The notes beneath the pieces are model-generated. The model saw only the letters and a program-made list of their open reading frames with translations. It was not told where the DNA came from and did no database searches. Shown here one piece after another: positions 8,101 through 16,507 of a stretch of 42,411 bases of DNA (positions within the stretch are counted from its first letter, which is position 1; each line of letters opens with the position of its first letter). The stretch spans positions 1 through 42,411 of the forward strand of contig JAWOBX010000134.1 in the NCBI GenBank assembly GCA_046484125.1, in the 5' to 3' direction. A program made the translations under genes and the position numbers. This DNA comes from JBGLNL01 sp046484125 (GTDB taxonomy: Bacteria; Chloroflexota; Dehalococcoidia; SZUA-161; SpSt-899).

Positions 8101-8910
8101 TCACTTTTTGTTCTCGGAACCTGAGTACAGTCGCTGATCCCGGGCAACCGTGCAGGTGAACTCGATGCCGCCATCGATTTCGAAAAGACGCCCGGTAACC
8201 CATGAACCGGCATCGGAAGCCAGAAAAAGGGCTGCCGCGGCGATGTCTTCGGGTTTCCCCCATCGATTCAGCGGGACGATGTCCTTTATCTGATCGTACA
8301 TGACGGTTGGGATCAGCAGATCATTCCCCTCGGTCTCTACAGGTCCCGGTAAAATGGCGTTCACCCGCACATAAGGGGCCAGTTCCCAGGCTAAAGTTCG
8401 GGTAAGGGAATTCACCCCGGCTTTGGCTATGCCGTAGCCTCCTTGCCCCAGGCTCGGGGTCAAAGCCTGCCGGCTGGAAATATTCACAATCGCCCCGGCC
8501 TTCTGATCGCGCATGATTTTTCCGGCGATCTGGCTGCAGATAAACAAGCCTTTCAGGGTCACGCGCAGCTCGAAATCGAATTGCTCGTCATCCGTAACCA
8601 TCAGGGGAAGGCTCTTGCTGGCAGCGGCATTATTGACCAGGATATCAAGGCGGCCCATCTCCCTGGCCGTCTGGTTGATCATGGCTTCCACCTGATCACG
8701 ACGGCTGACATCGCAGGGGATGGCCAGGGCTTTCCTCCCAAGTTTGTTGATACTTTCGGCAGTAAACTCGGCGTCAGCCATGGTACGGTCCGCAATGACC
8801 ACATCCGCGCCAGCCTCGGCAAAAGCGAGCGCGATCCCACTGCCGATTCCGCGTCCGCCTCCCGTGACAACAGCCACCTTTCCCGCAAGGGAAAATCTGT
8901 CAAGGATCAT
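8101..8910 (-). CDS. Short-chain dehydrogenase/reductase (SDR)
   Basis: A 269-residue classical SDR with TGGGRGIG at 16-23, NNAA near 93-96, catalytic Ser145/146, Tyr159 and Lys163, and the C-terminal EIDGGIEF signature. An extra tail of about 20 residues follows. The ATG has AAGGAGG 7 nt upstream. It lies 52 nt downstream of the molybdopterin enzyme and probably shares its transcript. Family members oxidise secondary alcohols or reduce 3-oxoacyl thioesters with NAD(P). The specific reaction is unknown; the neighbours suggest a CoA-ester or a hydroxylated intermediate. Confidence 0.9.
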   Translation of the reverse strand: MILDRFSLAGKVAVVTGGGRGIGSGIALAFAEAGADVVIADRTMADAEFTAESINKLGRKALAIPCDVSRRDQVEAMINQTAREMGRLDILVNNAAASKSLPLMVTDDEQFDFELRVTLKGLFICSQIAGKIMRDQKAGAIVNISSRQALTPSLGQGGYGIAKAGVNSLTRTLAWELAPYVRVNAILPGPVETEGNDLLIPTVMYDQIKDIVPLNRWGKPEDIAAAALFLASDAGSWVTGRLFEIDGGIEFTCTVARDQRLYSGSENKK

Positions 8911-8962
8911 TGATTGCCTCCTTCAGGCAAATTTTGAGCTCACAGAAATAGTCGGTTTGGCC

Positions 8963-11080
8963 TCACTCAATTTTCCCGATCCGGCACAACTGGTTAGCCA
9001 GCGGAGGATAGCCGCCTATCGGGTCGCAGGGGGTATCATCGACCAGCAGGTTCTCGTTGGCCTTGCCACCCCAGCCGTGATGAGTAGCGATCACCCCCGG
9101 AAGGATGTTATCGGTAACCATCGCCTTAGTCTCGATGCGACCTCTTCGAGTTTCAATAAAGACAGGATCGCCATCAGCTATGCCGTATTGGGCCGCCGTA
9201 TCCTTGTGAAGTTCGGCGGTGGGTTCCGGATTGCGCCGCTTGAGCGTCGGGCAGTGCCGCTGCTGGGAATGCCAGTATTCGATCTGCCTCATGCCGGTCA
9301 GCAGGATTATAGGGTATTCCTCAAAGACTTCCGGTGTGCTGAAGGGGCTTTCCGGTGGCTCCCTGTACTCCGGCCATGGTTCGATCCCCATATCCAGAAG
9401 CGTCTGCGGATACAGCTCGGCTTTTCCGGAAGGGGTGGGGAAACCGTTTTGGTGATAGTCGAACAGTATCTCATCCGGGCCGGTTATGATGCCTGTCGGG
9501 TGTTCCTCGGTGAGATATTTGGTGGTCATCCCGGAAGGCGAAAGGAAATAATCCATGGCTTCCTCATCCGTACTCCATGGAACATACTCATCGAACTCGC
9601 CGCCCATGCGCCGGGCCAACTTCAGCCAGAAGTTGGCATCCGACATCGATTCGTGGAGAGGTTCGATGGCAGGCCGCCTGAGCATAACGGCCGGCACGTT
9701 ATGCCCTTCATAGATGCAGCACAGGGCGATCCGTTCCATGAAGGTGCAGGCAGGCAGCACGATATCGGCGTAGTCGCAGGTCTCCTGCCAGAACGCATCC
9801 ATCACCACCGTAAACTCAAGTTCCTGTAATGCCCTGATGGTCTTGTTGGCGTTGGGCCAGCTGACGATGGGATTGCTTCCGGAGATCATCAGCATCTTCA
9901 TCTTGTGGGGCTCTCCCTTGAGCACGAGGTCAGACCAGTTGGGCATGCATCCCTCATGGAAGGTGATCCCCGCCTGGTGATAGATCGGGAAGTCATCCGC
10001 GCCAACGCATTTCTTATCGCCCATCAATTTCTTCAGTCGATACGACTTTTCCTTCACCCCCGCCATTTTCACCAGCCCGCCGCCGGGAACGTCGATATTT
10101 CCGGTCAAAATATGCAGCATTACCACGCACTGCGCCGAGCCCCACCCGGATGTGGTCTGTTCCAGCTTCATGCCTGCGTTAATACAGCCTGGTTTGGTGG
10201 TGGCGAATATACGTGCCACCTTGCGGATATCCTCCGCCGGAACACCGGTGACCTGCTCGGCCTTTTCCGGTGTTTCGTATTTTACGCGCTCCGAGAGCCT
10301 CTCGAAATCAGTGGTCCAGTTCTCAACGAACTCCTTATCATATAGTTCCTCTGAAATAATGACGTTGATCATCGCCATGCCCAGCATGTAATCGGTTCCA
10401 GGCCGGGGCTGAAGGAAGATATCGGCCTGCCTGGAAGTTGCTGTATAGCGGGGATCGATATTAATCAGAGTGGCGCCATTGTTCTTCACTGCTTTGCGCA
10501 TCCGGTTGAACAGCGGGGGGAATGATACGGCCGGATTTCCACCCCAGTTAACTATGCACTTGGAATTGATCAAATCAGGGATGCACATCTTGCCCGTGGC
10601 GAAAAACCATGACCGCAATCTTGGCGTAAAGCAGAGATCCCCATCATAGAAACGATTGGGGGTACCATAAACATCGGCCCATCTCCAGATAAGATAATAC
10701 CCCATGCGCAGCGCCATATTCACCGGATCGCCGGTGAATATGCCCACCGCTTCGGCGCCATCCGTTTCCTTGTAGTGTTTGAGCCTGGCGGCAATAGTAT
10801 CAAGTGCCTCATCCCAGGTAATCCGTTGCCACTGGCCATTCACTTTCTTAACCGGGTGTTTTATGCGCGCTTCCGAGTGGACATATTCCGGAATGGCGCG
10901 TCCGGACACACACAGGAATCCCTCACTGAAAGGGTGATCCGGCATCCCTTCGACCTTGACGATTCTATCGTCTTCGACATGTACATACAGCCCGCATTCC
11001 TCGATGCACATGGCACAAGCGCCGGGCACAATTTTTCGTCCCTCGGATATGAAATCTGTTCCCTCATGCATCTGTACCAT
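8963..11080 (-). CDS. Molybdopterin (Mo/W-bisMGD) oxidoreductase, DMSO-reductase family, acetylene-hydratase-like branch
   Basis: A 705-residue catalytic subunit of the DMSO-reductase family. The [4Fe-4S] motif is C22, C25, C29 and C57. The likely metal ligand is Cys150 in GDLCFTPR. The segments ELYDKEFVENW, VTGVPAEDIRK and PTAELHKDTA resemble Pelobacter acetylene hydratase by recollection. However the Asp that follows the second cluster cysteine in acetylene hydratase is Ile26 here, so acetylene hydration is not supported. The ATG at 11080 is chosen because GGGAGG precedes it; the longer frame adds 38 non-homologous residues. There is no twin-arginine signal, so it should be cytoplasmic. No Fe-S or membrane electron-transfer subunit is adjacent; the ferredoxin/GltD pair downstream is a possible partner. 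Confidence 0.88.
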   Translation of the reverse strand: MVQMHEGTDFISEGRKIVPGACAMCIEECGLYVHVEDDRIVKVEGMPDHPFSEGFLCVSGRAIPEYVHSEARIKHPVKKVNGQWQRITWDEALDTIAARLKHYKETDGAEAVGIFTGDPVNMALRMGYYLIWRWADVYGTPNRFYDGDLCFTPRLRSWFFATGKMCIPDLINSKCIVNWGGNPAVSFPPLFNRMRKAVKNNGATLINIDPRYTATSRQADIFLQPRPGTDYMLGMAMINVIISEELYDKEFVENWTTDFERLSERVKYETPEKAEQVTGVPAEDIRKVARIFATTKPGCINAGMKLEQTTSGWGSAQCVVMLHILTGNIDVPGGGLVKMAGVKEKSYRLKKLMGDKKCVGADDFPIYHQAGITFHEGCMPNWSDLVLKGEPHKMKMLMISGSNPIVSWPNANKTIRALQELEFTVVMDAFWQETCDYADIVLPACTFMERIALCCIYEGHNVPAVMLRRPAIEPLHESMSDANFWLKLARRMGGEFDEYVPWSTDEEAMDYFLSPSGMTTKYLTEEHPTGIITGPDEILFDYHQNGFPTPSGKAELYPQTLLDMGIEPWPEYREPPESPFSTPEVFEEYPIILLTGMRQIEYWHSQQRHCPTLKRRNPEPTAELHKDTAAQYGIADGDPVFIETRRGRIETKAMVTDNILPGVIATHHGWGGKANENLLVDDTPCDPIGGYPPLANQLCRIGKIE

Positions 11081-11126
11081 ACTTGTTCCTCCCGTTGGTT
11101 TCAGGGTATTAAGCTCTATACTCAGT

Positions 11127-11567
11127 TCATGGAGCCGGAAATGCCAGTGTCGCGTTTCCCCAGGTAAAAGGGCCATCCGCAACAGCGACAGCATATTCGA
11201 TATCCACCAGGTGCTGCCCGTCTTCGGTATATTTCCCGGTTACCCTGCCGGTATGTACCAGCGTATCGCCGGGATAGGCAGAGAGACCTATGTTGTACTT
11301 CAATCTTTTCAGCACAGCTTTCGGACCGCTCCAATCTGTTAGATACTTCTCTATCAACCCACCCGCGGAGATGATGTTGACGTTAACATCCTTCAGCCCG
11401 GCCGCTTGCGCGATTTCATGATCCGCGTGGACCGCCGAAACCGCATGAAAATCTCTGGCGGCAAACGCCATGGCGACAACTTCTATCCGGCTTATATTCC
11501 GCTGAAAAACCGGTAATTCATCGCCCTCATTGATATCCTTCCATGATCTGGTTTCTCGGGTTATCAT
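11127..11567 (-). CDS. MaoC-like hydratase, small partner of the adjacent MaoC-N protein
   Basis: A 146-residue hot-dog protein. The segment AARDFHAVSAVHADHEIAQ at about 36-54 is where MaoC hydratases carry their catalytic Asp/His, and the segment SAYPGDTLVHTGRV is also typical. It is 23 nt downstream of the MaoC-N-type gene, an arrangement seen for heteromeric enoyl-CoA hydratases such as ChsH1/ChsH2 and HadAB. The ATG has AGGAG upstream. Role inferred: second half of a two-subunit enoyl-CoA hydratase for a bulky acyl-CoA. Confidence 0.85.
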   Translation of the reverse strand: MITRETRSWKDINEGDELPVFQRNISRIEVVAMAFAARDFHAVSAVHADHEIAQAAGLKDVNVNIISAGGLIEKYLTDWSGPKAVLKRLKYNIGLSAYPGDTLVHTGRVTGKYTEDGQHLVDIEYAVAVADGPFTWGNATLAFPAP

Positions 11568-11590
11568 GCGTTTCTCCTCGTCGGCCAGTA

Positions 11591-12103
11591 TCAGTCCACG
11601 GTCTTATAGTTGAACACTGTCATGTACTGGCGGCTGATCAACTCATTTCTCTGGTTGGTATAGGAATACATGGATGTCACAAAATATCCGGTGCCCAGCC
11701 GGGTCGTCTTTTCAGTCGACACACTCGCAATTTGAATCGTCCAGTAAAGGTCATCCCCGGGATACAGCGGGTGAAAGAACTCGTACTCGTAGGAAACTCC
11801 GACGGTGGCCGGATAACCGGCCTCAGCGCATATTTGCCCTGCCCGGTAGATGGGATCGATCGGTGCGGCGGATTCCGGCCAGAAAACAGGCAGGCAATAA
11901 ACCTGGATCATCGTCGGGGGCATGATGATCCCATCGTAACCGGCGCCTCGGGCATATTCATCATCATAGTATAGTGGATTATCGAGCTGTAGGGACTCGC
12001 ACCAGTGACGGATCATTGCCCTGTTGACATCATCATTGCTCCTCCGGGGCTCTGATTCCTCTCCTACCAGGGCTTTCAGTGCCTGATATAGTTCTTCGCT
12101 CAC
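11591..12103 (-). CDS. MaoC N-terminal-domain (FAS1-type) dehydratase subunit
   Basis: A 170-residue protein of the MaoC_dehydrat_N type. Typical features are an N-terminal helical region with RSNDDVNRAMIRHWCES, the DNPLYYDDEYAR segment, IIMPPTMIQVY and YPGDDLYWTIQI. Such proteins usually lack a complete active site and pair with a separate MaoC subunit, here the next gene. The start is GTG at 12103 with GAGGGG 8 nt upstream. It follows the SDR gene by 22 nt, in a tight gene series. Hydration or dehydration of a large acyl-CoA is the likely function. Confidence 0.85.
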   Translation of the reverse strand: MSEELYQALKALVGEESEPRRSNDDVNRAMIRHWCESLQLDNPLYYDDEYARGAGYDGIIMPPTMIQVYCLPVFWPESAAPIDPIYRAGQICAEAGYPATVGVSYEYEFFHPLYPGDDLYWTIQIASVSTEKTTRLGTGYFVTSMYSYTNQRNELISRQYMTVFNYKTVD

Positions 12104-12125
12104 GTCAATTCCCCTCTGGCGTTTG

Positions 12126-13031
12126 TCAGGAGAGTAAAGTGCCCGGCACGAGGCGTGTCAGGTCGTCAACAGTCCAGGGGCCTTCTTTCCTGTAATCTTT
12201 GAAAATGGCTCTGGCGAGCACCGGTTCCGAATAGATGGCCATCTTTCCCCCACCACAGGCGATGACTTTTCCGGTAATGGATGCCGCCTGGTCTGTGGCC
12301 AGGTATGCTACAACCGGAGCCAGGTATTCCGGACCGGGCATATTCATCATCTCATCGTATATTTCCTGGGTGATGATGCCATTCTCGAGCATCTTTTTGT
12401 AATTTGCTATCACGTCATCGTTCATGTTCATCCTCGTAGCTGCCATGGGCGCGATGGCATTGACCGTTACCCCGTATTTGCGCAGTTCGCCGGCAGCCTC
12501 ACGTGTCATACTCACAATGCCCCCTTTCGCGGCCGCGTAGTTCGCTTGCCCTGCCACAACACCCAGCCATGATTCAGAAGCCGTATTAACAATCCTTCCG
12601 AATTGCTGCTGGCGCATAAAAACTGCCGCATGGTGCATTGTGTTGAAGGTTCCTTTAAGGTGCACGGCAATGACTGCGTCAAATTCTTCCTCCGACATCT
12701 TATGAAGCATCCGATCGCGGACTATCCCGGCACAATTGATCAGTATATCTATTCTTCCAAAGGTATCCACACAGTTCTGTATCATTCGGCCTGCCGCAGT
12801 AAAATCGGATACGGATTCAGCATTGGCAATTGCCTCATTTCCTGCTGACATTATCTCCGCTGCAACTTCCTCCGCCGGCGACCTGTCTTCACCTTCGCCG
12901 GTTCTTCCCGTACCGAGGTCGCAGACAACCACCTTTGCCCCCTCCTTAGCAAGCTCCATCGCGACCGCCCGTCCGATTCCCCTGCCCGCCCCGGTTACAA
13001 CCGCGCATTTACCTTCCAGTTGCTTATTCAT
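12126..13031 (-). CDS. SDR, (3R)-hydroxyacyl-CoA dehydrogenase-like (MFE-2 type)
   Basis: A 301-residue SDR, longer than classical members, resembling the dehydrogenase domain of peroxisomal multifunctional enzyme 2. It has TGAGRGIG at 13-20, the acidic insert DLGTGRTGEGEDRSP after the second strand, NCAG at 99-102, and Ser152, Tyr165 and Lys169. The C-terminal extension after the ACGGGKM segment is also typical of that group. It would oxidise a 3-hydroxyacyl-CoA produced by the adjoining MaoC pair, feeding the thiolase upstream in the operon. Ribosome site GAGGTG precedes the ATG. Confidence 0.88.
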   Translation of the reverse strand: MNKQLEGKCAVVTGAGRGIGRAVAMELAKEGAKVVVCDLGTGRTGEGEDRSPAEEVAAEIMSAGNEAIANAESVSDFTAAGRMIQNCVDTFGRIDILINCAGIVRDRMLHKMSEEEFDAVIAVHLKGTFNTMHHAAVFMRQQQFGRIVNTASESWLGVVAGQANYAAAKGGIVSMTREAAGELRKYGVTVNAIAPMAATRMNMNDDVIANYKKMLENGIITQEIYDEMMNMPGPEYLAPVVAYLATDQAASITGKVIACGGGKMAIYSEPVLARAIFKDYRKEGPWTVDDLTRLVPGTLLS

Positions 13032-13059
13032 AACTCACCTCTCAAATTATTCACCCACA

Positions 13060-14208
13060 TTAAGGGGTACCGATTACAGTTACACAGCTTACGACAGCCC
13101 CCAGCGTATGAGTCACTCCGATCGTCGGGTTCTTTAACTGACGCGGGCCTGCTTTACCCTGAAACTGCTTGTAGATTTCGTAATGCATTCGAATCCCGCT
13201 GGCGCCTACCGGGTGGCCGAAGCACTTGAGTCCCCCATCCATGTTGACCGGCAATCTTCCTTCCAATGAGGTGGTCCCGTCCAAGGCCCATTTCCATCCT
13301 TCACCTTTCTCAACAAATCCCAGGTCTTCGTAGTTACAGAACTCTGTCCAGGTAAAACAGTCGTGAACTTCAGCACAGGAGACTTCCTCGGCAGGATGGG
13401 TAATCCCTGCCTGTTCATAGGCCTGTTTGGCCGCTCCGACGGTCGCCGGAAATCCTATGAAGTCGTGAAGAGGGCTCTGATTCCTGGGGCTGGCGGCCAG
13501 TCCCAGACCTTTCACGAGTACGTAATCATCACGAAACTTCTTTGCCATATCGGCCCGGCAAAGTATCGCTGCCGAGGCGCCATCAGCCACCGTACAACAG
13601 TCGAACAGGCCAAAGGGCATGGCGATCATGGTCGCGTTCAGTACCTGCTCTAAAGTGAGTTCCCTGTGATAATGGGATTTCGGATTCAGGTTCCCGTTAT
13701 GATGGTTCTTCACAGCGATATGGGCCAGCGGCGTCCGGTCGATTCCGTACCTGGCCATGTAGCGGACCGCGCTCAAGGCAAAATAGCCGGGGCCGGTCGG
13801 GTTCTGGTTCAGCACAGGATGGGCCGTGCCCGGATTTTCGGGCAGGCCTCTCAATCCCCAGTCCTTCAATTTCTCGAAACCAAGCGCCAGGACAACGTCA
13901 TACATCCCGGAAAGGATACCGATACACGCGTTCCTGAGAGCATCGCTTCCGGTAGCACAGAAATTTTCCACCCTGGTAACCGGTATTTCGTGCAGTTTCA
14001 GAGCATTGGCCAGAGACATGCCGGCGTCACCCCATTGCTGAGTTCCCAGCCACGCCGCCTGAACATCTTTGGCCTCTATACCGGCATCTTCAAACGCCTC
14101 CCACGCCGCATCGACGATCATTTCATATGGGCCGTCATCCCAGTTCTCGCCAAATTTGGTGCATCCCATTCCTATTATCGCGACTTTATCCTTCACGTCT
14201 GCAGCCAT
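13060..14208 (-). CDS. Thiolase-family acetyl-CoA acyltransferase (SCP2-thiolase-like)
   Basis: A 382-residue thiolase-superfamily protein. The nucleophilic cysteine is C84 (ENFCATGSDA), His282 lies in AEVHDCFTW, and His332 in KCFGHPVGASG. The C-terminus has THTLGA in place of the CxGGG loop of ordinary thiolases, which places it near SCP2-type thiolases and Ltp aldolases. It may cleave 3-oxoacyl-CoA, or act as a retro-aldolase as steroid Ltp2 does together with a DUF35 protein. The gene upstream encodes a DUF35 domain fused to a HMG-CoA-synthase-like domain, so a complex is plausible. GGAGG precedes the ATG. Confidence 0.88.
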   Translation of the reverse strand: MAADVKDKVAIIGMGCTKFGENWDDGPYEMIVDAAWEAFEDAGIEAKDVQAAWLGTQQWGDAGMSLANALKLHEIPVTRVENFCATGSDALRNACIGILSGMYDVVLALGFEKLKDWGLRGLPENPGTAHPVLNQNPTGPGYFALSAVRYMARYGIDRTPLAHIAVKNHHNGNLNPKSHYHRELTLEQVLNATMIAMPFGLFDCCTVADGASAAILCRADMAKKFRDDYVLVKGLGLAASPRNQSPLHDFIGFPATVGAAKQAYEQAGITHPAEEVSCAEVHDCFTWTEFCNYEDLGFVEKGEGWKWALDGTTSLEGRLPVNMDGGLKCFGHPVGASGIRMHYEIYKQFQGKAGPRQLKNPTIGVTHTLGAVVSCVTVIGTP

Positions 14209-14254
14209 TTGATTCCTCCGTTCGCAATTTAACCTTCCTGCTACGCCGCCAATC

Positions 14255-15670
14255 TCATCTTACCGGCCTGGCCTTCCAGAAATAATTGGGATAGCCGCCT
14301 CCCTCGTGCAGCTTCCTGAACACCAGTTCAATGGGCATGTCAATCTGCATTTCTCCCGCTTCGCACTCGGTCATCAATGTCCTCATTCGTCCGCCGCCAT
14401 CCAGGTCGATGACCGGATTGCCGATGAAATCCTCGACGGCAGCCCCGCTCAAATAATCCTCAGTGAAGGTAAACAGTTTGCCGGTCTTCGGCAACTTGAT
14501 AACATCATAATCATCTTTGGATCCGCATTGATAACAGATTCTCTGGGGAGGAAAGTCTATGAGGCCGCACTGTCTGCACCTGGAACCACGAAATGGCAAC
14601 AGCGCCTCCCCCTCCCGCCATAACACCGTAGGAGAAGAGAATGGAGGTTGCCGGCGTGATCCCTCTACCTCTACCAGGCCGTGCCAGCGCATATATCTCT
14701 CGTAACTGTTAAGAGGCCTCTTCGAGGCCAGGTGTTCGGTTATTCCCCTGCCTCTTTTTGCTTTTTCTATATGTTCCGTAACCCGCAGGACAAACGCGTC
14801 CGCACCGTTTCCGTAATTGGCAAAGAGAATCCGATCACCGGCTGTGGCCTGCTCCAGGGCGGCTACCAGAATCATGAGCGCGTGCGCCGCGCCGGTAGCT
14901 CCGATGGTGCCGAATTGGGGATCCTGCGATTGCGTTTTCGGGTCAAACCCAAGGTTCGCCACGATTTCTCGGTGGCTTCGGTAATCCGGTGCCGGGATAA
15001 CGATTCCGGAGAAGTCTGAGGGCGTCAACCCTGACTGCTGTAAAAGGCCATTAACCGCCTCTTTGAGCGGTTCCTGATAGCCGAACAGGATCGCCCAGCG
15101 GTCTTCCCATCCGGCAATGAACCGCTCACCGTCCCTTCGCCAGACATCCGTAATTTCCTTATTGATGGTGTAAGACGATTCTATTTCAACAGCTACATCC
15201 GTATCGCCGAACATAACGGCCGCGCCACCATCACCCAATTGCTGCTCTCTAACTGAGGCGGGGGTTCCCATTCGGCAGTCCGCGGCGGTAACCAGAACAT
15301 TTTTCAGCGAGCCGGCATTAATGGCATCGAGGGCCGAGTTCATGGCAGACGTGGCACAACGAAGGGTATTGGTGAATTCGACCGCTCGAGTCGTGTCTGG
15401 AAAATCCAATGCTTCTGCTATCAGAGTGGCCATCTGTTTCTCTTTATAAGGCAACGTAGTTGAGGCGAGGAACAGGCCATCAACCTCTGACGGAGCGGAA
15501 TACCCCAGGCAGTCAGCGGCAGCGGCAGTGCCCATAGTGACGCTGTCCTCGTCATAAAAGGCAACAGCCTTCTCACCTGCCATGTAACGGGTTCCCCAGG
15601 CCTGCGCGAACGCTTCGGCGGCAATCCGATATACAGGTATATAAGCCCCATAAGATGTAATTCCTGCCAT
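14255..15670 (-). CDS. HMG-CoA-synthase-like domain fused to DUF35 zinc-ribbon/OB-fold domain
   Basis: A 471-residue two-domain protein. Residues 1 to about 310 are a HMG-CoA-synthase/KASIII-like fold with the nucleophilic cysteine C105 (TNTLRCATSA) and the glycine-rich NYGNGADAF. Residues 345-465 form a DUF35 domain: a zinc ribbon with C365, C368, C379 and C382 followed by an OB fold. Two residues used by true HMG-CoA synthase seem replaced: the Glu of the GSES motif (here ASTT) and the His of the FHxP motif (here IPAPD, Pro226). In archaea thiolase, HMG-CoA synthase and a separate DUF35 protein form one complex; here two of the three are fused and the thiolase is next door. It is the first gene of the minus-strand series, downstream of the promoter at 15761-15789. 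Confidence 0.85.
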   Translation of the reverse strand: MAGITSYGAYIPVYRIAAEAFAQAWGTRYMAGEKAVAFYDEDSVTMGTAAAADCLGYSAPSEVDGLFLASTTLPYKEKQMATLIAEALDFPDTTRAVEFTNTLRCATSAMNSALDAINAGSLKNVLVTAADCRMGTPASVREQQLGDGGAAVMFGDTDVAVEIESSYTINKEITDVWRRDGERFIAGWEDRWAILFGYQEPLKEAVNGLLQQSGLTPSDFSGIVIPAPDYRSHREIVANLGFDPKTQSQDPQFGTIGATGAAHALMILVAALEQATAGDRILFANYGNGADAFVLRVTEHIEKAKRGRGITEHLASKRPLNSYERYMRWHGLVEVEGSRRQPPFSSPTVLWREGEALLPFRGSRCRQCGLIDFPPQRICYQCGSKDDYDVIKLPKTGKLFTFTEDYLSGAAVEDFIGNPVIDLDGGGRMRTLMTECEAGEMQIDMPIELVFRKLHEGGGYPNYFWKARPVR

Positions 15671-15760
15671 TTTTCCTCCTCTCTGATATTATCGAATCTA
15701 TTCGAAGCTAATCTCCCGCTATTTTGTCCGCGCTTGCATCAGGCATATTTGATATGATAT

Positions 15761-15789
15761 TGTATACTACATAGCAAGCTATATAACAA
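15761..15789 (-). promoter_or_regulatory. Sigma70-type promoter of the HMGS-like/thiolase operon
   Basis: Read on the minus strand: -35 TTGTTA (15789-15784), 17-nt spacer, -10 TATACA (15766-15761). The predicted start lies near 15754, about 84 nt before the ATG at 15670. The spacer overlaps a dyad that could bind the divergently encoded MarR protein. Confidence 0.55.
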
Positions 15790-15793
15790 GCTA
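15771..15793. promoter_or_regulatory. Candidate MarR operator
   Basis: ATAGCAAGCTAT (15771-15782) is a near-palindrome inside the promoter spacer, followed by AACAAGCTA (15785-15793), a second copy of the CAAGCTA element 11 nt later. Site size and position fit repression by blocking RNA polymerase. Assignment to the adjacent MarR is inferred from proximity. Confidence 0.4.
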
Positions 15794-15918
15794 ATTAAAC
15801 CGGGAGAATTCTAGCATGTCCGATACCGGTTGTCAATCCGGATTAATACGTTGAAATAAGAAAGAGGAAGCTGCCAAATCCAGGATTTCTCACCTTAACG
15901 AAAGAGGTTATTTGAATT

Positions 15919-16428
15919 ATGAATAGTTCCAGTGACAAAATGAATCAGGCAAACACTGAACCGTTTACTGACGAATTTATACCTTTAAGCGAAGAGCACG
16001 AGATATGGTTACTCCTCGGGCAGGTATCTGACGGCATGATGAAGGCCAGAGACAACGAGTTGAGACCGTATGGGCTTTCATCAGTTCAGGTTGGTGTTCT
16101 GTACGCCGTAACAGAAGCGGGCGGATCGCTCACCGGAATTGAGATTTCACGGAGACTGGTGCGTCGCCCGGCAAGTGTGTATAAATTGCTGGAACGAATG
16201 GAAAAACAGAAGCTCGTCGAATGCATCCGGAACACCGAGGGGAAAAAAGAGGTCAGGGTGCAATTGACAGATAAGGGTAAAGATTTGTACCGCAATCATT
16301 CCAGGCAGGTAATCCCGAAGATTCTGGGGAAACTTTCAACCCGGGAACGGGAACAATTCAAAGAGACCCTGAAAAAACTGCGTACCAGGGTGTACGAGGA
16401 ACTTGCCGAGCAGCCGGTTTATCCGTGA
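15919..16428 (+). CDS. MarR-family transcriptional regulator
   Basis: A 169-residue winged-helix regulator. After an unstructured N-terminal tail of about 25 residues come a dimerisation helix (EIWLLLGQVSDGMMKARD), the recognition region GIEISRRLVRRPASVYKLLERME, the wing NTEGKKEVRVQLTDKG and C-terminal helices. It is transcribed divergently from the HMGS-like operon and upstream of an SDR and a gamma-carbonic-anhydrase-like gene. MarR proteins usually sense small phenolic or CoA-linked ligands and repress neighbouring genes and themselves. The palindromic site in the divergent gap is the likely target. The ATG has AGAGG about 11 nt upstream. Confidence 0.88.
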   Translation: MNSSSDKMNQANTEPFTDEFIPLSEEHEIWLLLGQVSDGMMKARDNELRPYGLSSVQVGVLYAVTEAGGSLTGIEISRRLVRRPASVYKLLERMEKQKLVECIRNTEGKKEVRVQLTDKGKDLYRNHSRQVIPKILGKLSTREREQFKETLKKLRTRVYEELAEQPVYP

Positions 16429-16507
16429 GATCGAGGGCTGAAACGTGACACCATAAATCCCTGTTACCAAATAACAGATATTCCATCCCTGAGAAAGGAG
16501 AGTGCCC

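Noticed and set aside
8963..11080. Acetylene hydratase
   Set aside because: The essential Asp after the second cluster cysteine is Ile26.
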